From SIG575 sp045595725 (lineage in GTDB: Bacteria > Bacillota > Clostridia > Oscillospirales > Acutalibacteraceae): DNA of 7,683 bases. The number at the start of each line of letters is the position of its first letter. The first letter of the stretch is position 1. This document shows positions 1 to 5,476 of the stretch, piece after piece. Location of the stretch: positions 1 to 7,683 of the forward strand of contig JAZOAY010000104.1 of NCBI GenBank assembly GCA_045595725.1, read 5' to 3'. The position numbers and the translations under genes were made by a program. The notes under the pieces are model-generated. The model worked only from the letters and a program-made list of their open reading frames with translations. It was not told the origin of the DNA and searched no databases.

Positions 1-613
1 CATTGAAATCAAAGGAATTCATAATGTGTCTGTTGTCATATTTGAATGCAGAAATAATTTTATAAGTAAAAATTCTGTTTTCTGTGTAAACATAGAACTC
101 ATCGTTTTCTTCAAAAAACCCTGCGTCCTGAAATTTATGCAAATTCTGGAACATCGTACCGTTTTTCATATTATGTCCGTAAAGAACAGTTACAGGGTCA
201 AAGAAATCAAGACTGTTACAGGATTGAGAATAAATCATCCCTGCAAAGAGATATTTCTTATCAATAGACCTGTTGAGATAAAAATTATCGTCGACCTTAC
301 TTTGAACTACAGGATAATTGATTTTTGTATTCGGAATTGTAATCCAAGCATAAACATCCTCATTTTTTGCCTTAAGTGATGCAAAATCAATGGGGTTTTC
401 AACAAGGTTTTCCTCTTCATCCTGCTTTTCTGCGTCAGTAACTCCGTCTACAAAATCCATAAGACTGCCATAGGACTGCTCAGCAGCAATGGCACCATAC
501 CAATGAAAAAACAAATACGCCCCTCCGCCTAAAAGACAAATAAGCAAAAAGATGACAAGAATTATAATGGCAATTTTATTTGCGTTTTTTCTTTCATTTT
601 CACGTGTGCTCAT
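1..613 (-). CDS. class B sortase, C-terminal part missing (runs off left edge)
   Basis: Membrane-anchored transpeptidase that would join sorting-signal proteins to the cell wall. The first 204 residues are visible. They show a charged N-terminus, one membrane segment at about residues 13-36 (KIAIIILVIFLLICLL...), an acidic linker, then the sortase fold beginning NPIDFASLK at 73 and WITIPNTKINYPVVQ at 90-104. The hallmark LYGHNMKNGTMF at 144-155 carries the catalytic His147. The N-terminal anchor and the 'DF..LK..N.DV..WI.IP.T.I.YPVVQ' pattern are typical of class B rather than class A. The catalytic Cys and Arg would lie beyond the window, so an intact active site cannot be confirmed. The start is supported by GAGG at 620-623, 6 nt upstream of ATG. 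The gene lies 72 bp downstream of, and probably shares a transcript with, the APQTG surface protein, its likely substrate. The reading frame has no stop in the window. Confidence 0.9.
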   Translation of the reverse strand, partial: MSTRENERKNANKIAIIILVIFLLICLLGGGAYLFFHWYGAIAAEQSYGSLMDFVDGVTDAEKQDEEENLVENPIDFASLKAKNEDVYAWITIPNTKINYPVVQSKVDDNFYLNRSIDKKYLFAGMIYSQSCNSLDFFDPVTVLYGHNMKNGTMFQNLHKFQDAGFFEENDEFYVYTENRIFTYKIISAFKYDNRHIMNSFDFN

Positions 614-633
614 AAAAAACCTCATATTAACTA

Positions 634-666
634 AAGGTCTTGGATTCAATACGAAAACAAGACCTT
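634..666 (-). other. intercistronic hairpin between the surface protein and sortase genes
   Basis: A perfect 9-bp inverted repeat, AAGGTCTTG at 634-642 and CAAGACCTT at 658-666, has a 15-nt loop and lies entirely between the surface-protein stop and the sortase RBS. Read on the minus strand it is followed by TAGTTAATATGAGG, not a T-run, so it is not a good intrinsic terminator. It could be an RNA-processing or stability element, or a weak attenuator that keeps sortase output below substrate output. The repeat is seen directly; the role is inference. Confidence 0.55.
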
Positions 667-685
667 CAGAAATTAATTATTCATA

Positions 686-1228
686 TTATTTTGTTTTCTC
701 TGTACGCTTTTTATAAACAACCGCAATGCTCATGAGACCGATAACAGCAAAAGCTATAATTGCAATAGCCTGTGCATCCATAGCACCTGTCTGAGGAGCA
801 ACAGGACCATCATCAGGTTTTGCAGTTTCCTGTTCGCCTGTTGTTACTTCATCATCAACAGGTTTAAAATGTGCTTCACCATTGATATCACCGTTACCAT
901 CAACATCGCCATGAGTTTTGTTATCAGCATCAGGAACAATTTCAACCTTGATTTCAGGGTCATAAATAGTACCTTCAACAATTTCAAACATACCATCAAG
1001 TTCCCAATGGTCAAAAACATAACCTTCAGCAGCAGTTGCAGTAAGAACGACAATAGTTCCTGCAACACCTGCTGTAGGAGTTGCAATTGCAGTACCGGAA
1101 CCTACAACAGCAGCATCAACATCAACTGTGTAGTACTTATCAGGAGTAGGGCTTACAGCCGCAAATGATGTTAAAGCAAAGCCGAAACAGAGTGTTAATG
1201 CAAGTAAAACAGATAAAACTTTTTTCAT
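686..1228 (-). CDS. small secreted cell-wall-anchored protein with APQTG sorting signal and InlB-like repeat domain
   Basis: Secreted protein predicted to be covalently anchored to peptidoglycan. Its 180 residues comprise a signal peptide (1-23 or 24, MKKVLSVLLALTL...SFAA), a small beta-rich domain at about 32-121, an acidic and Pro/Thr-rich spacer (122-143), and a complete sorting signal: APQTG at 144-148, hydrophobic segment about 153-172, positive tail KKRTEK. The domain resembles the divergent InlB B-repeat type (TPTAG...VVLTATAAEGYVFDHWELDG, closing with AHF), often found in surface proteins of Clostridia. A Ca-loop-like stretch, GDVDGNGDINGEA at 107-119, sits inside it. No catalytic residues are apparent and the binding partner is unknown. 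ATG at 1228 has GAGGTG at 1235-1240, and a consensus promoter lies upstream. The class B sortase gene follows immediately, which suggests that this is its substrate. The xPxTG type matches signals known for class B sortases of Clostridia. Confidence 0.85.
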   Translation of the reverse strand: MKKVLSVLLALTLCFGFALTSFAAVSPTPDKYYTVDVDAAVVGSGTAIATPTAGVAGTIVVLTATAAEGYVFDHWELDGMFEIVEGTIYDPEIKVEIVPDADNKTHGDVDGNGDINGEAHFKPVDDEVTTGEQETAKPDDGPVAPQTGAMDAQAIAIIAFAVIGLMSIAVVYKKRTEKTK

Positions 1229-1280
1229 GATTTACACCTCAATAAAAAATAATCAAAATTAGTTAATCTCTAACAAAGTA

Positions 1281-1309
1281 ATTTTATCACAAAATCTAAA
1301 AAAAGTCAA
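1281..1309 (-). promoter_or_regulatory. sigma-A-type promoter for the surface protein-sortase pair
   Basis: On the minus strand, TTGACT (1304-1309) and TAAAAT (1281-1286) are separated by exactly 17 bp, five of six consensus bases in each box. Transcription would begin near 1274, giving a leader of about 46 nt before ATG at 1228. The -35 box starts just 10 bp beyond the stop codon of the upstream isomerase gene, so the surface-protein unit can be expressed independently of it. Confidence 0.75.
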
Positions 1310-1319
1310 CAATTTAATA

Positions 1320-1940
1320 TTATTCAGACACTGTGTAGTCAATAACTTCAACTTTTTCCATCACAGGAGGTTTTGACGGTCTTGAGAAAGCACCTTCAGA
1401 CGCATTATAAAGCATTTCAATATCGAGGAAGGAGTCAACAACTTTCATACCTTCAACCACTTTACCAAAAGCAGCATAATTTCCGTCAAGCGATGCTTTA
1501 TAATCGCCCGAGTAACAAATGAAGAACTGACTGCTTGCTGAGTTCATATCTCCGCCCTCACGTGCCATTGAAATTACACCTCTGTCATGAGAAAGTGTGT
1601 TTTTCTTATAACCATTGGCAGAAAATTCACCTTTAATTTCCTTATCGCTTCCGCCTGTTCCGTCACCGTCGGGGTCACCGCCCTGTGCCATGAAACCATC
1701 AATTATTCTGTGGAAAGTAAGTCCGTCATAGAAACCTGAATTTACAAGCTGAAGGAAGTTTTCAACTGTTTCAGGAGCGTATTCAGGCATAAGTTCAATA
1801 ACAAAACTATCGCCGGTTTCCATTGTAACTTTAACAAACGAGTGTTCTGTATTGCCTGAACCCGAACAACCTGCAAGGGAAAAGAGAATTACGCCTGAAA
1901 GCAAAACTGCAATTAATTTTTTAATAAATGATTTTTTCAT
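1320..1940 (-). CDS. cyclophilin-type peptidyl-prolyl cis-trans isomerase, lipoprotein
   Basis: Catalyses cis-trans isomerisation of prolyl bonds and probably helps proteins fold outside the membrane. The N-terminus is a lipoprotein signal, with a hydrophobic core after MKKSFIKK and the lipobox LAGC, giving lipidated Cys25. The cyclophilin domain runs from about 34 to 202. Active-site motifs are FHRII (Arg78), FMAQGGDPDGDGTGG (83-97), SSQFFIC (136-142) and LDGNYAAFG (151-159). Arg78, Phe83, Gln86, Gln138 and Phe140 correspond to Arg55, Phe60, Gln63, Gln111 and Phe113 of human CypA. The CypA His126 position is Tyr155. At 206 residues it is the usual size for a single-domain bacterial lipoprotein cyclophilin. 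It starts 4 bp after the GH36 stop codon, so the two are almost certainly one operon with coupled translation. Wall-anchored protein and sortase genes lie just downstream. Its clients cannot be read from the sequence. Confidence 0.93.
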   Translation of the reverse strand: MKKSFIKKLIAVLLSGVILFSLAGCSGSGNTEHSFVKVTMETGDSFVIELMPEYAPETVENFLQLVNSGFYDGLTFHRIIDGFMAQGGDPDGDGTGGSDKEIKGEFSANGYKKNTLSHDRGVISMAREGGDMNSASSQFFICYSGDYKASLDGNYAAFGKVVEGMKVVDSFLDIEMLYNASEGAFSRPSKPPVMEKVEVIDYTVSE

Positions 1941-1944
1941 AATA

Positions 1945-3621
1945 TTATACTCCTAAAATTTCTCTGATATTGCTTACACCTGTAAGAAGGTTAAATTTAA
2001 GTGTTTTTGCACCTTTTCCGTCATCAAATACAACTTCAATGTCGTCGCCAAGATTTACTCTCTCAGCAGAAATGATTTTAGCATCATTTTCTTTGAAGAA
2101 CATTTTGAGAAGTTCAATTTCTTCATCTGTGTAATCACCTGCGTTATCTGAAACAAAAAGCACGTTACCCATAAGGTTATTGATAAATGCAAGAAGCAGT
2201 TTCTGTTCAAAGTTAAATTTAAGGTTTTTACTGCGAAGGAAGAACACATCGGGGTCGTTGCAGAAAACTCTGCCGTCAAGATGTCTTCTGAAAATTGTGT
2301 TATTGATAGCATTCTGTGCTGAAGGAAGTTCGTTGTTAAGATTAAGAATATTCTCAATCTTAGGTCTGTAAGAAAGGCTTACATCGCAACTGATTCTGCA
2401 AGCATCAACAACACCGAATGAGGGAAGAAGAGGTACACCGCAACCGAGGAAAAGTTTGTCTCCTACACATTCACGAAGGAAGTCCATTGCTTCACACATA
2501 ATCTGACCTCTTGTTTTGCCGTTTCTTGGGAATACGCACTGACTGTAAAGAAAGTCAAGTTTAACCATATCATATCCCCATTCGTTGAGAACAACATCAA
2601 AGTAGTTTTTGATATAGTTTCTTGCCTCTTCATTATAAATATCAAGTGTGTAAGAACCTCCCCATGCAAAAGTACCTAGATGACGTTTGTCAGTACCGGG
2701 TACTTTAAGGAACCATTCGGGATGTTCTTTTGCTACTACTGAATCAGTTTCACAGCTGAAAGGTGCAATCCAGATACCTGCAAGATATCCTTTTTCATGA
2801 ATTTTATCAGCAATATACTTCATTCCTTTTGGAAATTTCTTATTTGGAAGAAGCCAGTCACCTACTTTGGGCTCATAACCGTCGTCAACCTGATAAATTG
2901 AAACGCTGTCTTTTGCTCTGTCAAGACCTTCAAGATCACGGATGATAATGTTTTCATCAATTTTCTGGAAATAGTTGTACCAAGAAGTATAACCCGCAAG
3001 ATGCTTGATTCTGGGTGCAGGAACGTTCATTGCTTCAAAGTATTTATCAAACACTTCATCATATTCACCTTTGAAGCATACAACATCAACAAGCTGATAT
3101 TCACTGTCAATTACAAGTCCTTCAACATCTTTGATTACTGAGAAATCAGATGTATTCATGTCATATCTGAAAAGTGTATAACCGTTTCTTTCAGTAAGAG
3201 AACCAAAGAATTCGAGTTCTTTACCGTTTCTGATATATGTATAACCATTACTGTGGAAATAGCCCTTCTGTTTCTTGTAGCCTGAGAATTTATAGTCACC
3301 GCTTATTTCAACAGCATTTTTTGACCATGCACTGATGTTAGCAATGGGGTTTGTGTTTTTCAGGACATTTTCTTTCTGCACTTCCCATGAAGTTGACCAT
3401 GACTGATAACCGTTAGAGAAGAAAACATCACCTTTTTTGTAAGGAATTTTTGTATCGAGTTTAAACTCAATAAGTTCCATTTCTGTTGCAGGGATTATTG
3501 AAGCCGTAATTTTGTCATCGTCAGCTGAAAAAACGATTTTGCAATCTGAATTATCAGTTTCGTAACTTGTGTAAACTTTGCCGTTTACTTTGTACTTGAT
3601 AAAAGAAGAAAATTTATACAT
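1945..3621 (-). CDS. alpha-galactosidase-like glycoside hydrolase family 36 enzyme
   Basis: Predicted retaining alpha-galactosidase that cleaves terminal alpha-galactosides (melibiose, raffinose-type sugars) in the cytoplasm; no signal peptide is visible. With the start chosen here the protein is 558 residues, close to the compact Thermotoga GalA type and shorter than the roughly 700-residue GH36 enzymes. An N-terminal beta-sandwich with NGYQSWSTSWE at 70-80 precedes the barrel, which starts near HLAGYTSWYNYF (207-218). Further motifs are YQVDDGYEPKVGDW (243-256), GIWIAPF (282-288), MVKLDFLYSQ (352-361) with predicted nucleophile Asp356, and GCGVPLLPS...CRISCDV with predicted acid/base Asp413. 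The 57-residue spacing between these two matches the family. A small beta C-terminal domain follows. ATG at 3621 is preferred because AGGAG lies 8 nt before it; an in-frame ATG at 3648 has no RBS and would fall upstream of the predicted transcript start. Exact substrate (galactoside or GalNAc-type) is not settled by sequence. No transporter gene is in view. Confidence 0.85.
   Translation of the reverse strand: MYKFSSFIKYKVNGKVYTSYETDNSDCKIVFSADDDKITASIIPATEMELIEFKLDTKIPYKKGDVFFSNGYQSWSTSWEVQKENVLKNTNPIANISAWSKNAVEISGDYKFSGYKKQKGYFHSNGYTYIRNGKELEFFGSLTERNGYTLFRYDMNTSDFSVIKDVEGLVIDSEYQLVDVVCFKGEYDEVFDKYFEAMNVPAPRIKHLAGYTSWYNYFQKIDENIIIRDLEGLDRAKDSVSIYQVDDGYEPKVGDWLLPNKKFPKGMKYIADKIHEKGYLAGIWIAPFSCETDSVVAKEHPEWFLKVPGTDKRHLGTFAWGGSYTLDIYNEEARNYIKNYFDVVLNEWGYDMVKLDFLYSQCVFPRNGKTRGQIMCEAMDFLRECVGDKLFLGCGVPLLPSFGVVDACRISCDVSLSYRPKIENILNLNNELPSAQNAINNTIFRRHLDGRVFCNDPDVFFLRSKNLKFNFEQKLLLAFINNLMGNVLFVSDNAGDYTDEEIELLKMFFKENDAKIISAERVNLGDDIEVVFDDGKGAKTLKFNLLTGVSNIREILGV
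1950..1954 (-). promoter_or_regulatory. RBS of the isomerase gene inside the GH36 stop region
   Basis: AGGAG on the minus strand overlaps the last codons of the GH36 gene (Leu-Gly-Val-stop reads TTAGGAGTATAA) and stands 9 nt before the isomerase ATG. A ribosome terminating on GH36 would be over the next initiation site, which favours translational coupling. Confidence 0.75.
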
Positions 3622-3629
3622 CTCTTCAA

Positions 3630-3634
3630 CTCCT
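3630..3634 (-). promoter_or_regulatory. RBS that decides the GH36 start
   Basis: AGGAG on the minus strand lies 8 nt upstream of ATG at 3621 (reading MYKFSSFIK). The alternative in-frame ATG at 3648 is preceded only by TGATACAATAAT, which is the promoter -10 region, not a ribosome binding site. Confidence 0.75.
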
Positions 3635-3651
3635 ATAAATATATTCATATT

Positions 3652-3680
3652 ATTGTATCATAATTTTTCACGCATAGCAA
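3652..3680 (-). promoter_or_regulatory. promoter for the GH36-isomerase operon
   Basis: On the minus strand, TTGCTA (3675-3680) and TACAAT (3652-3657) are 17 bp apart, and TG one base before the -10 box makes an extended -10 (TGATACAAT). The start of transcription would be about 3645, a leader of roughly 24 nt containing the AGGAG. It is arranged back to back with the promoter of the DUF1846 gene. Confidence 0.6.
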
Positions 3681-3728
3681 CACTAAGATCCCTAAAAAAT
3701 TAAAATATTAAGCAAATTTAAATTTTCC

Positions 3729-3757
3729 TTGAAAATATTAATGAGATATAGTATAAT
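3729..3757 (+). promoter_or_regulatory. promoter for the DUF1846 gene
   Basis: TTGAAA (3729-3734) and a perfect TATAAT (3752-3757) are 17 bp apart, giving a predicted start near 3764 and a leader of about 36 nt. An inverted repeat, ATTTTC at 3722-3727 and GAAAAT at 3731-3736, overlaps the -35 box and could be an operator, although in AT-rich DNA it may be chance. Confidence 0.75.
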
Positions 3758-3787
3758 GTTTAGGTATACTTGAGTCAATTTGTGAAA

Positions 3788-3791
3788 GAGG
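3788..3791 (+). promoter_or_regulatory. RBS that decides the DUF1846 start
   Basis: GAGG within AAAGAGGA lies 8 nt before ATG at 3800 (MKKIGFDNEKY). An upstream in-frame TTG at 3770 has no RBS and would add ten residues not expected for the family, so the ATG is taken as the start. Confidence 0.75.
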
Positions 3792-3799
3792 ATGTAAAA

Positions 3800-5278
3800 A
3801 TGAAGAAAATCGGTTTCGATAACGAAAAATACCTCGCATTCCAATCAGAAAACATCAAAAAAAGGATTAATGACTTCGGAGGCAAGCTTTATCTCGAATT
3901 CGGCGGTAAGCTTTTTGACGATTACCACGCAAGCCGTGTTCTCCCCGGATTTGAACCTGACAGCAAAATAAGAATGCTCCAGACACTTAAAGATGAGGTT
4001 GAAATTGTCGTTGTTATTAATGCGAATGATATTGAAAAGAAAAAAACGCGCGGTGATCTCGGCATCACTTATGATGAAGACGTTTTAAGACTTATTGACA
4101 TTTTCAGGGACCTTGAACTCTTTGTAGGCAGTGTTGTTGTTACATGCTATACAGGTCAACCCGCCGCAAAAGCGTATCTTAACCGTTTGACTCACTTAGG
4201 TATCAAAAATTATAAACACTATCCAATTGACGGATATCCTTCAGATGTCAATAAAATTGTAAGTGATGAAGGATACGGTTCTAACGAATACATTGAAACC
4301 GAGCGTTCACTTGTTGTTATTACTGCTCCCGGTCCCGGCAGCGGTAAAATGGCTACATGTCTTTCACAGATTTATCACGACAATAAAAGAAACATAAAAT
4401 CCGGTTACGCAAAATATGAAACATTTCCTATCTGGAATTTGCCACTTAAGCATCCAGTTAACCTTGCTTATGAAGCTGCAACTGCTGACCTTAATGACGT
4501 CAACATGATTGATCCGTTTCATCTTGAAGCATACGGTAAAACAAGCGTAAACTATAACAGAGACGTTGAAATTTTTCCGGTACTTGATGAAATGTTTACG
4601 AGAATCCAAGGTGAATCTCCCTATAAATCACCTACAGATATGGGCGTTAACATGGCAGGCTTCTGCATTATTGATAATGATGCTGTATGCAATGCTTGTC
4701 ACATGGAAATACTCAGAAGATATTATAATGCTCAGAGCGATTTTGTAAAAGGAAAAGGAAGTTCTGAAACAGTAAAAAAAATAGAGCTCATTATGAACAG
4801 AGAAGGTATTTCACCCGATATCTGCCCCGCAATTGAAGCTTCAATAAAAAAAGCTGAACTCACAGGTGCACCCGCCGGTGGTATGGTATTGCCTGACGGT
4901 AAGGTTATCACAGGAAAAACTTCAAATCTTCTCGGTGCTTCTTCTGCGCTTCTCCTCAATGCTCTTAAAGAACTTGCGGGAATTGATGAAAACATCAATA
5001 TAATCAGTCCCGAAGTTATTGAACCAATATGCACACTCAAAACAGATAATCTCCATCACAGAAATCCCAGACTTCATTCTGATGAAGTTTTGTTGGCTCT
5101 TTGTGTCAGCGCAGTTACAAACAGTGACGCTCAGCTTGCAATAGACCAGTTAGAAAAACTTAAAGGCTGTGATGCACATTTCTCAGTTGTGATTTCCGAT
5201 GTTGATGAAAAACTTTACAGAAGACTCGGTATTAATGTTACATGCGAACCAAAGTATGAATCACGGACCAGAAAATAG
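3800..5278 (+). CDS. DUF1846/UPF0371 family protein, function unknown
   Basis: A 492-residue protein matching the uncharacterised UPF0371 (DUF1846) family in length and signature stretches; no function has been established that I can name. It is predicted to be cytoplasmic, with no signal peptide or membrane segment. Recognisable blocks are MKKIGFDNEKYLAFQSENI at the N-terminus, KLYLEFGGKLFDDYHASRVL (29-48), the glycine-rich loop TAPGPGSGKMATCLSQIYHD (175-194), DPFHLEAYG (238-246), SPTDMGVNMAGFCI (277-290), CNACHMEILRRYYN (297-310) and APAGGMVLPDGKVITGKTS (357-375). The glycine-rich loop resembles a Walker A but has Pro177 at the first Gly position and Met184 where Ser/Thr is expected, so nucleotide binding is only a guess. 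The gene has its own promoter, diverges from the GH36 operon, and has no clear terminator before the downstream tRNA. Confidence 0.9.
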   Translation: MKKIGFDNEKYLAFQSENIKKRINDFGGKLYLEFGGKLFDDYHASRVLPGFEPDSKIRMLQTLKDEVEIVVVINANDIEKKKTRGDLGITYDEDVLRLIDIFRDLELFVGSVVVTCYTGQPAAKAYLNRLTHLGIKNYKHYPIDGYPSDVNKIVSDEGYGSNEYIETERSLVVITAPGPGSGKMATCLSQIYHDNKRNIKSGYAKYETFPIWNLPLKHPVNLAYEAATADLNDVNMIDPFHLEAYGKTSVNYNRDVEIFPVLDEMFTRIQGESPYKSPTDMGVNMAGFCIIDNDAVCNACHMEILRRYYNAQSDFVKGKGSSETVKKIELIMNREGISPDICPAIEASIKKAELTGAPAGGMVLPDGKVITGKTSNLLGASSALLLNALKELAGIDENINIISPEVIEPICTLKTDNLHHRNPRLHSDEVLLALCVSAVTNSDAQLAIDQLEKLKGCDAHFSVVISDVDEKLYRRLGINVTCEPKYESRTRK

Positions 5279-5297
5279 AATAAATGTTGCAAAATAC

Positions 5298-5326
5298 TTG
5301 CTTTTTAAAGTGATATATAGTATACT
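5298..5326 (+). promoter_or_regulatory. promoter for the tRNA-Val gene
   Basis: TTGCTT (5298-5303) and TATACT (5321-5326) are separated by 17 bp. The predicted start near 5333 leaves a short leader of about 8 nt before the mature tRNA 5' end, as expected for a tRNA gene. The -35 box is weak; the -10 matches five of six consensus bases. Confidence 0.6.
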
Positions 5327-5340
5327 TAGCAATGTGCTTC

Positions 5341-5416
5341 GGACATTTAGCTCAGCTGGTAGAGCATTCGCTTGACGTGCGAAGGGTCAGCGGTTCGAGT
5401 CCGTTAATGTCCACCA
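5341..5416 (+). tRNA. tRNA-Val, anticodon GAC
   Basis: A complete 76-nt cloverleaf, decoding valine codons GUC and GUU. The acceptor stem GGACATT pairs fully with AATGTCC, followed by discriminator A and an encoded CCA (5414-5416). The D arm is AGCTCAGCTGGTAGAGC. The anticodon stem TTCGC/GCGAA encloses loop TTGACGT, so the anticodon is GAC. The T arm AGCGG-TTCGAGT-CCGTT contains one G-T wobble. It is a single tRNA, not part of a cluster. Confidence 0.96.
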
Positions 5417-5420
5417 AATT

Positions 5421-5454
5421 AATCCGCAATCATGATTTTGATTGCGGATTTTTT
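5421..5454 (+). terminator. strong intrinsic terminator after the tRNA
   Basis: A perfect 12-bp stem, 5421-5432 with 5439-5450, has a 6-nt loop and ends in a run of six T (5449-5454). It begins 4 nt after the tRNA CCA end and would stop both the tRNA transcript and any read-through from the DUF1846 gene. It lies only 22 nt before the ATG of the GtaA-like gene. Confidence 0.92.
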
Positions 5455-5476
5455 AGAATGAAAGAAGGTAAATTTT

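Noticed and set aside
26..379. Plus-strand reading frame of 117 residues at the left edge
   Set aside because: It lies antisense to the sortase gene, has no RBS, and shows no family features, whereas the opposite frame gives an unmistakable class B sortase.
1262..1274. GTTA-GAGAT-TAAC inverted repeat near the predicted transcript start of the surface-protein gene
   Set aside because: The arms are only 4 bp in very AT-rich DNA, too weak to call an operator or hairpin.
4732..5040. Minus-strand reading frame of 102 residues inside the DUF1846 gene
   Set aside because: It is fully covered by a well-recognised gene on the other strand and has no family resemblance or RBS.
5279..5340. Possible terminator for the DUF1846 gene
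   Set aside because: Only a very short TTGC/GCAA pairing is present, without a stable stem or T-run; the gap is better explained by the tRNA promoter.
5432..5461. Possible 9-codon leader peptide (ATG ATT TTG ... TGA) within the terminator hairpin, upstream of the GtaA-like gene
   Set aside because: There is no ribosome binding site, no run of regulatory codons and no alternative antiterminator structure visible, so an attenuation leader is not supported.
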